NCBI RefSeq assembly: GCF_027922425.1
Contig: NZ_BSFQ01000003.1
Span: 1 to 64,000, forward strand
From: Pseudonocardia halophobica
Lineage (GTDB): Bacteria; Actinomycetota; Actinomycetes; Mycobacteriales; Pseudonocardiaceae
Length of the DNA stretch: 64,000 nucleotides
Direction: 5' to 3'
The translations under genes and the position numbers were made by a program. The notes beneath the pieces are model-generated. The model made no database searches. It saw only the letters and a program-made list of their open reading frames with translations, and had not been told where the DNA came from. Of the stretch, positions 35,777 through 43,881 are shown in pieces. How positions within the stretch are numbered: position 1 is the stretch's first letter; each line of letters starts with the position of its first letter.

Positions 35777-36744
35777 TGACAGTGCTTCCGCCCGACCCCA
35801 CCCTGATCGACGCCGCGGAGGTCACCCTCTGTGAGGTCTGGCCCCGGGACGGGATCCAGGGTTGGTCGTCGACCGTATCCACCGACGACAAGCTCGCAGT
35901 AATCGCGGCTGCGCTGGCCTCGGGCGTGTCCGAGGTCGACGCGACCTCCTTCGTGTCCCCGAAGGCGACGACCCAGTTCGGCGACGCCGAGGAACTGCTC
36001 GTGCGCATGCACGAGGCGGGCCTCAAGGCCACCGTCCGGGTACTCACCGTGAACACGCGGAGCTTCGACCGGATTGCGGCGAACCCGCTGCTGCGCGAGA
36101 CGATCGACATCTGCGGGTTCCCGATCTCGGCCAGCGAGGCGCACAACCTCGCCAACCTGCGCCGTTCCCACGCGGATCACCTCGAGGCTCTCGCGCGGAT
36201 GATCGACCGGTGTGCCGACCTGGCGCTGACCCCGCTGTTCTGCGTGGCGACCGCCTACGGCTGTCCGCTGGAAGGGGTCGTCGCGCGGGAGCGGGTTCTG
36301 GAGCTCGCCCGCTGGGCCTACGACCGCGGGGTCCGCACGATCATGCTCGGTGACACCACCGGGATGGCCGACCCGCGACACGCCTGGGAGCTGTTCACGC
36401 TGCTGGGCCGCGAGCTGCCCGAAGCGCGTCTGGTGGGGCACTTCCACGACACCCGGGGCAGTGGTATCGCCAACACCCTCGCCGCGATCGCCGCGGGCGT
36501 GCGGGTCGTCGACGCCTCGCTCGGCGGACTCGGGGGCGAGCCGCCGTCGGTCGAGCAGAACCACTCCGGCGAGTCCGGCAACGTGTGCACCGAGGACCTC
36601 GTCGCCGTCCTCCAGCGCATGGGCTACCGCACCGGCATCGACCTGGACCTGCTGCTCGACGCGGGTCGGCTGGTCGAGCGGGTCTGCGGCACCACTCTGC
36701 GCAGCCAGGTGCTGCGCACCGGCCCGGCGGTGCCCGCCCGATGA
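35776..36744 (+). CDS. HMG-CoA-lyase-like DRE-TIM aldolase
   Basis: DRE-TIM metallolyase of 322 residues. Retained features: the PRDGIQ metal/catalytic Arg-Asp, VDATSFVSPK, LGDTTGMADP, the GHFHDTRG metal histidines and GNVCTEDLV. The flexible loop normally GLGGCPYA reads GLGGEPPS, so the catalytic cysteine of true HMG-CoA lyases is missing. Another acyl-CoA, such as a citramalyl- or hydroxyacyl-CoA, is a more likely substrate. TGATG overlap with the upstream gene. Confidence 0.87.
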   Translation: MTVLPPDPTLIDAAEVTLCEVWPRDGIQGWSSTVSTDDKLAVIAAALASGVSEVDATSFVSPKATTQFGDAEELLVRMHEAGLKATVRVLTVNTRSFDRIAANPLLRETIDICGFPISASEAHNLANLRRSHADHLEALARMIDRCADLALTPLFCVATAYGCPLEGVVARERVLELARWAYDRGVRTIMLGDTTGMADPRHAWELFTLLGRELPEARLVGHFHDTRGSGIANTLAAIAAGVRVVDASLGGLGGEPPSVEQNHSGESGNVCTEDLVAVLQRMGYRTGIDLDLLLDAGRLVERVCGTTLRSQVLRTGPAVPAR

Positions 36745-38639
36745 ACGTCTGGGTTCCCCCCGCGGACCGCGTCATGGGCTCTGAGATGTACCGGTTCGCC
36801 GAAGCCGTCGGGATGGCGGACCCCACCGAGTACGCCGCGCTGCACCGCTGGTCGGTGGCCGACCGACCAGCGTTCTGGTCGGCGTTGTGGGACTTCGCCG
36901 CGCTGCCCGCTCGACCCGCGGGTCCCGCGGTGGCCGACGACCGCATGCCCGGCGCCCGCTGGTTCCCGGGGGCAGAGCTGAGCTACGCCTCAGTGGCCCT
37001 CGCCCACGACGACGGCGCGCTCGCGCTGCTGTGCTGCGACGAGACCGGCACGACCGGCAGTACCACCTTCGGCGAGCTGAGGGCGGAGGTCGCGCGAGTG
37101 GCCGGCGGCCTCGCTGCCCTGGGCGTCGGCCGCGGCGACCGGGTCGCGGCGGTGCTGCCCACCCGCCGGGAGGCCGTCGTCGCGTTCCTCGCCACCGTCT
37201 CCCTCGGGGCGGTCTGGGTGCTCTGCTCGCCCGAGTTCGGCGCCGCGTCGATCGTCTCCCGGCTGGCCCAGACCGAGCCGACGGTGCTGCTCACCACGGA
37301 CGCCTACCGCTACAACGGCCGGGTCCACGACGTCCGGGAAAAGCTCGTCGAGGCTGCAGCCCAACTGCCCACCCTCGCGGCGGTCGTCGAGGTGTCCTCG
37401 GGGCTGGTCGAGCCGCGCGGCGGGCAGCGCCCCTGGGCCGAGCTGCTCGACGGGTCCCCGGTCGACCCGGTCGACGTGCCCTTCGATCATCCGCTGTGGA
37501 TCCTGTTCTCCAGCGGCACCACCGGCATCCCCAAGGCGATGGTCCAGGGCCACGGCGGGATCGTCCTGGAGCACCTCAAGTCATTGGTGCTGCACAACGA
37601 CCTGCGGGCGGGCCAGCGGCTGTTCTGGTACACCTCGACGGCCTGGATGATGTGGAACTACCAGGTCGGCGCCCTGCTCGCGGGCGCCACCGCGGTGCTC
37701 TACGACGGGGTCGCCGACCCCGCCCGGCTCTGGTCCCTCGTCGACGACCACGGGGTGCACGTCTTCGGCGCCAGTCCCGGCTTCTACCAGAACGCCCTCG
37801 ACGGCGGGCACGTGCGGGCCGGACGGAACCTGCACACCGTCGGGAGTACCGGGTCCCCGCTGCTAGAGCCCACCCAACGGGACCTCGGTGACGCGCTCGG
37901 GCACGCTGTGAAGATCGCCTCGGTCAGCGGCGGCACGGACGTCTGCTCCGCGTTCGTCGGGCCGAACCCGCTTCAGCCGGTCCGGATCGGGGAGATGCAG
38001 GGCCGGATGCTCGGGGTCGCCGCCGAGGCGTTCGACGCCGCGGGCAGGCCCCTGGTCGACGAGATCGGCGAGCTCGTGGTCACCGCCGCGATGCCGTCCA
38101 TGCCGTTGGGCTTCTGGGGTGACGACAACGGCAGCCGGATGCACGAGACCTACTTCGCCACGTACCCCGGGGTGTGGCGGCACGGGGACTGGGTCCGGTT
38201 CACCGCCGAGGGCGGCGCCGTGATCACCGGCCGCTCGGACGCCACCCTGAACCGCGGGGGTGTGCGGATGGGCACCTCGGAGTTCTACCGCGTCCTCGCC
38301 GACGTCCCCGAGATCGAGGACGCGCTCGTCGTCGACACCGACGAGCTCACCCTGTTCGTCGTGCTCGCCGACGGCTCCGAGCTCGACGACGACCTCCGCA
38401 CGAGGATCCGGACCCTGGTCCGCTCGGACATCTCCCCCCGCCACGTCCCGGACACCGTCGTCGCGGTCCCCGCGATCCCCTACACCCTGACCGGCAAGAA
38501 GTGCGAGATCCCGGTCAAGCGGCTCCTGCTCGGCGCCACGGCGGCCGAGGTCGCCGACCCCCAGTCCCTGCGCAACCCCGAGGCCCTGTTTGCGGTCGTC
38601 GAGGCGGCCGCGGCCGCCGTTGAACGGAGTGCCCCATGA
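36741..38639 (+). CDS. Acetoacetyl-CoA synthetase-like acyl-CoA ligase
   Basis: Ligase of 632 residues in the acetoacetyl-CoA synthetase / acetyl-CoA synthetase branch: N-terminal MYRFAEAVG, LHRWSVADRPAFWSALWDF and MPGARWFPGAELSYA, P-loop LFSSGTTGIPKAMV, GSTGSPL, GDWVRFTAEGGAVITGRSDATLNRGG, and the Lys in PYTLTGKKCEIPVK. The ATG overlaps the lyase stop as ATGA. In the operon it would reactivate acetoacetate or a related keto acid released by the lyase. Confidence 0.9.
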   Translation: MNVWVPPADRVMGSEMYRFAEAVGMADPTEYAALHRWSVADRPAFWSALWDFAALPARPAGPAVADDRMPGARWFPGAELSYASVALAHDDGALALLCCDETGTTGSTTFGELRAEVARVAGGLAALGVGRGDRVAAVLPTRREAVVAFLATVSLGAVWVLCSPEFGAASIVSRLAQTEPTVLLTTDAYRYNGRVHDVREKLVEAAAQLPTLAAVVEVSSGLVEPRGGQRPWAELLDGSPVDPVDVPFDHPLWILFSSGTTGIPKAMVQGHGGIVLEHLKSLVLHNDLRAGQRLFWYTSTAWMMWNYQVGALLAGATAVLYDGVADPARLWSLVDDHGVHVFGASPGFYQNALDGGHVRAGRNLHTVGSTGSPLLEPTQRDLGDALGHAVKIASVSGGTDVCSAFVGPNPLQPVRIGEMQGRMLGVAAEAFDAAGRPLVDEIGELVVTAAMPSMPLGFWGDDNGSRMHETYFATYPGVWRHGDWVRFTAEGGAVITGRSDATLNRGGVRMGTSEFYRVLADVPEIEDALVVDTDELTLFVVLADGSELDDDLRTRIRTLVRSDISPRHVPDTVVAVPAIPYTLTGKKCEIPVKRLLLGATAAEVADPQSLRNPEALFAVVEAAAAAVERSAP

Positions 38640-39427
38640 GCGAGACCTTCACCTACGTCCTGCTGGAGCGCCGCGACGGTGCCTCCTTCGTCACCATCAA
38701 CCGCCCCGAGCAGCGCAACGCGCTCAACAACGTCGTGCTCGCCGAGCTCGGTCGCGCGGTGGACATCGCGGCCGCGGACCCGGAGACCGCCTGCATCGTG
38801 ATCACCGGCGCGGGTGACAAGGCGTTCTGCGCCGGCGGCGACCTCAAGGAGATGGGCGCGCCGAACGACCTGCTGGCGGAGCACCAGGGGCGCGGCGCCC
38901 TCGCCGCGTTCTTCGGCAAGCTGTGGGCGGCGGGCAAGCCGACGATCGCCCGGGTCGACGGCTACTGCTTGGCCGGGGGTTTCGGCGTCGCCCTGGCCTG
39001 CGACCTCGTCGTCGCCTCGGACCGCTCGACCTTCGGCGCCCCCGAGGTCAAGGTCGGGCTGTGGCCCTACATGATCAGCCTGCCGCTGATCCGGTCCATG
39101 CCGCCCAAGCAGGCCCTCAAGCTGATGATGACCGGCGAGCGGGTCGACGCCCGCCGGGGCGCCGAGATCGGCTTCCTCACCGATGTCGTGCCCGCCGACC
39201 AACTGGACAAGCAGGTCGCCGAGTACGTGCGCGCGTTCCGGTCGGTCTCCCCGCAGGCCATCGCCCTGGGCCGGTCGAGCTTCTACCAGATCGTCGACCA
39301 CGAGCCGCAGGCCCGCCTGGCCCTGCTGCACGCGAACCTGGGCGTCGCGCTCACCATGCCCGACGCCGCGGAGGGCCTCGCCGCCTTCGCCGAGAAGCGC
39401 TCCCCGCGCTGGGCCGCCGAGAAGTGA
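38636..39427 (+). CDS. Enoyl-CoA hydratase/isomerase family protein
   Basis: Crotonase of 263 residues: DKAFCAGGDLKEMGAP (oxyanion hole), LAGGFGVALACDLVVASD, FGAPEVKVGLWP. ATG overlaps the ligase stop (ATGA). Methylglutaconyl-CoA-type hydratase fits the lyase operon, but the fold does not prove it. Confidence 0.9.
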   Translation: MSETFTYVLLERRDGASFVTINRPEQRNALNNVVLAELGRAVDIAAADPETACIVITGAGDKAFCAGGDLKEMGAPNDLLAEHQGRGALAAFFGKLWAAGKPTIARVDGYCLAGGFGVALACDLVVASDRSTFGAPEVKVGLWPYMISLPLIRSMPPKQALKLMMTGERVDARRGAEIGFLTDVVPADQLDKQVAEYVRAFRSVSPQAIALGRSSFYQIVDHEPQARLALLHANLGVALTMPDAAEGLAAFAEKRSPRWAAEK

Positions 39428-40575
39428 GCAGCTCAGGAGTGAGCGGCGGAGCAGTGCGCACCCGCCCGCTCGACGACGTCACCGTCGTCGACTTCAGCCG
39501 CTACGCACCGGGTCTGTTCGGCACCCGCGTCCTCGCCGACCTCGGCGCCCGGGTGATCAGCGTCGAGCCGCCCGGCGGCGGCGGCGAGTCGCCGCTCTAC
39601 CGGGCGGCGAGCGCACGGGCCAACGGCGACCACCCCTTCTGGCGGGGTCGTCGGTCCGTAGCGCTGGACCTGCGCACCGACGCGGGGCGCCGAGCAGCAC
39701 AGGCCCTGATCGCCGGCGCGGACGTCGTGGTCGAGGGGTTCCGGCCGGGCGTGGCGGATCGCCTCGGCATCGGCTTCGAGACGGCCCGCGGGCTGCGGCC
39801 GAACGTCGTCTACTGCGCGGTCACCGGGTACGGCCAGGAGGGCCCGGACGCCCAGCGCCCCGGCCACGACAACAACTACCTCTCCGAGGCCGGGGTCCTC
39901 TCGCTGACCTCGTCCGGCGAGGACGAGCCCGGCATCCCGCTGAACCTGGTCGCCGACCTGGCGGGCGGCGGGCTCATCACCGCGATCGCGATCCTCGGCG
40001 CCCTGCACGGCGCCCGCCGGGGCTCCGAGGCCCAGTACCTCGACGTCGCGATGGTCCGCAGTGTGCTGGCCATGCTCGCCCCGGTCGAGGCGATGACGCG
40101 GGCGGGCACCCCCGACCCGTCGTGGCGCCACGGGATGCTCAACGGTGCCGCGCCCTACTACCGCAGCTACCGCACCCGAGACGGCGGCTGGGTCACGGTC
40201 GGCGCGATCGAGCCGAAGTTCTACGCCGAGCTGTGCCGCGGCACCGGGCTCACCGAGTACGCGGACACCCAGGCCGACCAGGAGACGTGGCCCGCGCTCG
40301 AGAAGGCACTCGCCGAGGTGTTCGCGACCCGCGAACGCGACGAATGGTGCACCCTCCTGGCCGGGGCGGCCGTCACCCCGGTCCTGACGGTGCCGGAGGC
40401 CTGGCAGCGGGCGCAGGCGTGGACCTCCGCCGGGCCGGCGTCGTTCGCCCTGGTCCCGGGCCTGGTCGAGCCTCACCCGGACGACGGCTACGCCGACCGC
40501 CCGGGCGCGGACACCGCCGCGGTGCTCGCCGAGTTCGGGCTCTCCGAGGTGGAGATCGCCGCGGCGACGAGTTGA
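39424..40575 (+). CDS. CaiB/BaiF (family III) CoA-transferase or alpha-methylacyl-CoA racemase
   Basis: Protein of 383 residues with VVDFSRYAPGLFGTRVLADLGARVISVEPP at the start (knotted family III fold) and GYGQEGPDAQRPGHDNNYLSEAG, in which the Asp of PGHDN is the catalytic aspartate. The GTG overlaps the hydratase stop as GTGA. The family includes CoA transferases and 2-methylacyl-CoA racemases; a racemase would fit methyl-branched or sterol/terpenoid substrates. It converges on the ATPase module. Confidence 0.88.
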   Translation: MSSSGVSGGAVRTRPLDDVTVVDFSRYAPGLFGTRVLADLGARVISVEPPGGGGESPLYRAASARANGDHPFWRGRRSVALDLRTDAGRRAAQALIAGADVVVEGFRPGVADRLGIGFETARGLRPNVVYCAVTGYGQEGPDAQRPGHDNNYLSEAGVLSLTSSGEDEPGIPLNLVADLAGGGLITAIAILGALHGARRGSEAQYLDVAMVRSVLAMLAPVEAMTRAGTPDPSWRHGMLNGAAPYYRSYRTRDGGWVTVGAIEPKFYAELCRGTGLTEYADTQADQETWPALEKALAEVFATRERDEWCTLLAGAAVTPVLTVPEAWQRAQAWTSAGPASFALVPGLVEPHPDDGYADRPGADTAAVLAEFGLSEVEIAAATS

Positions 40576-40586
40576 CCCGACCCGCG

Positions 40587-40919
40587 TCAGGCGCCGGCGG
40601 CGGGACACTCCGACTCGGCCCGGACGACGACGGCCTCCCACTCCCTCACGAGATGCTCCGGGACGTCCCCGAAGGCACAGTTGCTGTGCAGGACGGCCGA
40701 CGTCGCCTCGTAGACGCTCGCGGCCTGCCTGGCGACGGCGTGCACCCCGGGCCACCGCTCGGCGGGTACCCCCGCCGAGAGCAGCAGAAGGCGCCGGCGC
40801 ACCACCCGATGCTGCGCCGGACGCCGCCCGGTCGCCCGTTCGACGAGGGTGGCGGCGACCTCCTCCAGGCGTCGGCGCACGATGAGGACGCGTATGCGGC
40901 GGTCGACGGCCGGACGCAC
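40587..40919 (-). CDS. Small protein partner of the zinc-hook ATPase
   Basis: Protein of 110 residues, rich in Arg and helical, with no signal or membrane segment. I do not recognise the family. GTG start only four bases after the ATPase stop, so it is made with the ATPase. A two-helix C-terminal portion reads ASVYEATSAVLHSNCAFGDVP. Possibly a regulatory or effector subunit of the ATPase; the function is unknown. Confidence 0.7.
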   Translation of the reverse strand: MRPAVDRRIRVLIVRRRLEEVAATLVERATGRRPAQHRVVRRRLLLLSAGVPAERWPGVHAVARQAASVYEATSAVLHSNCAFGDVPEHLVREWEAVVVRAESECPAAGA

Positions 40920-40923
40920 CGGC

Positions 40924-43335
40924 TCAGCCCTGCGCCCAGTCGTGATCGGCGAGCTCGCGGCACGCGGCCTCGGTGACATCGAGAACCGCGTCGAGGTCGA
41001 CGGTCTCGTCGAGCTGACCGTGCGCTCCTTCGTTCCAGAACCGCAGGTGCCCCGCCCGCGCACGCTCGAGGGCGGGCAACTCGGTCTTGCCGCCCGCCGA
41101 GGCCGTCACGAGCTTGATCCTCGCTCCGGTCGTGAGCGCATCCGCCAGGTCCGTCAGAGCCTGCTCGACGTCCTCGGAACGCTGTACCGCGCGGGTGATC
41201 GTGGCCTGCCGGATGGCGCCGTCCACCGCTGTGCGACACAGACCGGCCACGACGGACATCAGGGGTTCCGTGTAGGCCCAGCCGTCCGTCGTGGCGCTCT
41301 TCCTGATTTCTCGGGCGTCGTCGAGAAGTGACTGCCAGGGCTCGGTGTGGCGGGTCCAGGACACCGTCCGGGCGACGGGATCGCGGTACAGCTCCACCAC
41401 GGTGAGGTCGGCGTGGCGGGCGCGCAGGTGCTCCTCGAGCCTGGGATCGTGGGTCAACACGATCACCTGCCGTTCGCCGGCGAGCCGGCTGAACTCCTGG
41501 GCGAGGAGGTCCACGCGGGTGTCGTCCAGCGCGTGCACCGGGTCGTCGACGACGAGGAAGCCGAAGGGCGCGGCGCCGTCCAGGACGGTCAGCGGAGTCA
41601 GCAGGAGCGCGTTGCGCTGGCCGCTGCTCAACATCCCGAGCGTCGCCTCCTGCCCGCCGATGGTGAGAGTGACGTCGACACCCCGCTGTTGCTTGATGGT
41701 GCCCTGGTGCCGGATGGCGCTGAGCTCGACGGCGGCGTCCGGCAGCATCCTGGTCAACGCCGCGTGCATCTGCCGGGTGACCGCGTCCTGACGCCTCTGC
41801 CGAAGAGTGAGCTGGAGATCGTCGAGCGTGTCCTGCGCCTTCTTCCACACTCCGGCGTCGGCGGCGGCAGCCATGTTCTCCCGCATCACGTCCGCGCACG
41901 TTCGGGTGATCGTCACGAGCTCGTCTCGCCAAGCGACCGCGGCCTGCGACCACGACCGCATCGTCTCCAGCCAGTCGCGGTACGGCTGCGACGTCACCGC
42001 CGCGAGCAGTGGTCCGGCACACGCGTGAGCGGCTGAGCGGGCGTGACATCCCTGCGCCGTGGCCTCGCGGAACGCCGTGAGCTCGGCCTCGGGGCCACCC
42101 GTGATCTCGCTCGCCAGGAGCGGCTCCAGCTCCGCGGTGGCCCAGTCCCGCAGGTCCGTCAGAGCCCCCATGACGAGGCCTGCCGCCTCGGAGCGGTCGC
42201 GCAGGCCTGCGACGACCTCGCGGGCATGGTCACGCCACGCGGACGCGGCACCGCAGAGCGGGCAGACCGCGTCGTCGATAGCGTCGATGGCGAGGATCTG
42301 CTCGATGTGGTGGGCCGCACCGGCGATGCCAGGAGCATCGAGCGCCTGCTCGGCGAGGTCGAGCCGCGCCTCGGCGTCGATGAGCGCGCACCTGATGTCC
42401 GCGATCCGCTGTTCGTGGTCACCCGACACCCGTACCGATCCGTTGGACTCGGCGCCCAGGTCGAGGCTTCGCAGCCACGCATCGGCGTCGAGGCCCGCTT
42501 GAACCCGCGGCCAGAGGATCGACGGTGGCGGGTCCACAACTCCATGGGCGCTGATCCGCTCCCGAATCTCCCGCTCTCGCCGCTTCCCGGCTGTCAGGGC
42601 GTTCTCGACCGTGCGCTTCGCCTCGGTCGCCCGCTCGGCACGATCGCTCACGGCGGCCCTGACCTGTTCCCACGCGGGTCCGAGGAGCAGGAGCTCCTCG
42701 AGGAAGCCCTGGAGCGCACGGGACTCCACCAACCTGCTCTGCAGCGCGCCGTAGCTGTAGCTCGCCCGTGCCGCGGCGAGGGCGCGCTGCCAACCACTGC
42801 CGAGCACGACCGGTTCCGCTCCCGAGCCCTCGTCGAGGGCGGCGCGAATGCCCGCCTCACCGTCGCGCGGGAAGTCGACCGTCACGTCCAGCCGCGCCGA
42901 TCCGCTGACCAGCCCGACAGAGACCGTCCCGACGGCACTGCCCTGGGTGAGCAGCGCGGCGTTCCACAGCTCTCCGGAGACCTCGTCGGCGAGGTCTCGG
43001 CGACCGCTCAGCGCGCACTCCAGGGCCCGAGCGAGACTGGTCTTTCCCTGCCCGTTCAGACCGCGGATGACGGTGATCCCTCGGACGGGCAGGAACGTCA
43101 CGGGGGACGGGACGAGTCGGCTGATGCCACCGATCCCCGAGACCTCGATCTGGGCGACCCGCCAGGTTCGGCCCTGAACCGCGCGGGCATCCACGTCATC
43201 GCCCTCGTCGGCTGCCAAGCCATCGACGACACCGAGGAGGCGCCGACGGCCCTCCTGCTTCTCGGACTCGTACCCCCGCTCGACCTCCCGACGAACGAGA
43301 TCGGCGATCTCCGCGAACGTGACTTCCGACAACAC
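40924..43335 (-). CDS. Zinc-hook SMC/RecF-like ATPase with possible HEPN-like tail
   Basis: ATPase of 803 residues. Walker A GLNGQGKT (92-99); coiled-coil arms interrupted by a zinc-hook CPLC at 358-361; ABC signature LSSGQ (569-573); Walker B FLVVDDP (Asp597/Asp598); H-loop VIVLTHD (His629). The C-terminal 140 residues are a separate helical domain ending RFWNEGAHG, an R-x6-H (765-772) that could be a HEPN nuclease motif (tentative). GTG 43335 is chosen because the family fold begins right after it. Not a metabolic gene; a candidate defence or DNA-repair factor. Confidence 0.82.
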   Translation of the reverse strand: MLSEVTFAEIADLVRREVERGYESEKQEGRRRLLGVVDGLAADEGDDVDARAVQGRTWRVAQIEVSGIGGISRLVPSPVTFLPVRGITVIRGLNGQGKTSLARALECALSGRRDLADEVSGELWNAALLTQGSAVGTVSVGLVSGSARLDVTVDFPRDGEAGIRAALDEGSGAEPVVLGSGWQRALAAARASYSYGALQSRLVESRALQGFLEELLLLGPAWEQVRAAVSDRAERATEAKRTVENALTAGKRREREIRERISAHGVVDPPPSILWPRVQAGLDADAWLRSLDLGAESNGSVRVSGDHEQRIADIRCALIDAEARLDLAEQALDAPGIAGAAHHIEQILAIDAIDDAVCPLCGAASAWRDHAREVVAGLRDRSEAAGLVMGALTDLRDWATAELEPLLASEITGGPEAELTAFREATAQGCHARSAAHACAGPLLAAVTSQPYRDWLETMRSWSQAAVAWRDELVTITRTCADVMRENMAAAADAGVWKKAQDTLDDLQLTLRQRRQDAVTRQMHAALTRMLPDAAVELSAIRHQGTIKQQRGVDVTLTIGGQEATLGMLSSGQRNALLLTPLTVLDGAAPFGFLVVDDPVHALDDTRVDLLAQEFSRLAGERQVIVLTHDPRLEEHLRARHADLTVVELYRDPVARTVSWTRHTEPWQSLLDDAREIRKSATTDGWAYTEPLMSVVAGLCRTAVDGAIRQATITRAVQRSEDVEQALTDLADALTTGARIKLVTASAGGKTELPALERARAGHLRFWNEGAHGQLDETVDLDAVLDVTEAACRELADHDWAQG

Positions 43336-43471
43336 CCCACCGGCCCCCACTCCGTCGCGCCGCAGACACGAACAGCACACGCAGAGTGATATCAGACGAC
43401 GCAGGCGATCTCCGCAGCGTGAGTGGACGGCGCAGCAGGACGACATGTCGATGCGCCAAGCGGACGCAGCG

Positions 43472-43855
43472 TCACCAGGTCGAGGTGTCCAGTCCGAGCG
43501 GAGAGATGTCGAGGTAGACGTGGTAGTGGGTGATCAGCCCGGCCTGGTCGAAGCGGAAGACCGCGGTCGCGGGGGCCTCAAGGACACGGTCGGGACCGCG
43601 GTAGGTCATGTCGATCTCCGCAACCGCGACGTCCGCCTCGGCGTCGACGAACACGGTGCGCAGGTCGTGGAGAACCTCCGGGGCCACGGCGCGCAGCCTG
43701 CGCCCGACGGCGAACAGCGCCTCGTCCCCGCGGCCCGGCTGTGAGTTGCCGAACCGGAACTCGACCTCACCGGTGAACAGGCGACCGACGGACGCTCGGT
43801 CCGAGGCGTCCAGCATCCGGTAGAGTTCGGTGATCGTTGCACGGTGATCGGCCAT
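43472..43855 (-). CDS. NTF2/SnoaL-like small protein
   Basis: Protein of 127 residues and paralogue of the protein at 14644-15033, sharing the DASDRxSVGR helix, VEFRFGN, AEIDMTYR, FRFDxxxLITHYHVY and DTSTW. The ATG follows AGGAGG. Last gene of the MaoC / enoyl-CoA hydratase / ligase operon, 26 bp after the ligase. The shared presence beside two separate CoA-ligase systems suggests the same chemical role in each; that role is unknown. Confidence 0.8.
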   Translation of the reverse strand: MADHRATITELYRMLDASDRASVGRLFTGEVEFRFGNSQPGRGDEALFAVGRRLRAVAPEVLHDLRTVFVDAEADVAVAEIDMTYRGPDRVLEAPATAVFRFDQAGLITHYHVYLDISPLGLDTSTW

Positions 43856-43881
43856 GGTTCCTCCTGGTGTGGACGGGTGGA

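Noticed and set aside
36851..36885. Operator-like CCGACCGACCAGCG inside the AACS-like gene
   Set aside because: It has only one half-site, lies within codons and has no promoter nearby.
40587..43335. Assigning the ATPase pair to Lamassu, Gabija, Septu or RloC
   Set aside because: It shares the ATPase/zinc-hook type, but the diagnostic effector domains could not be recognised by eye.
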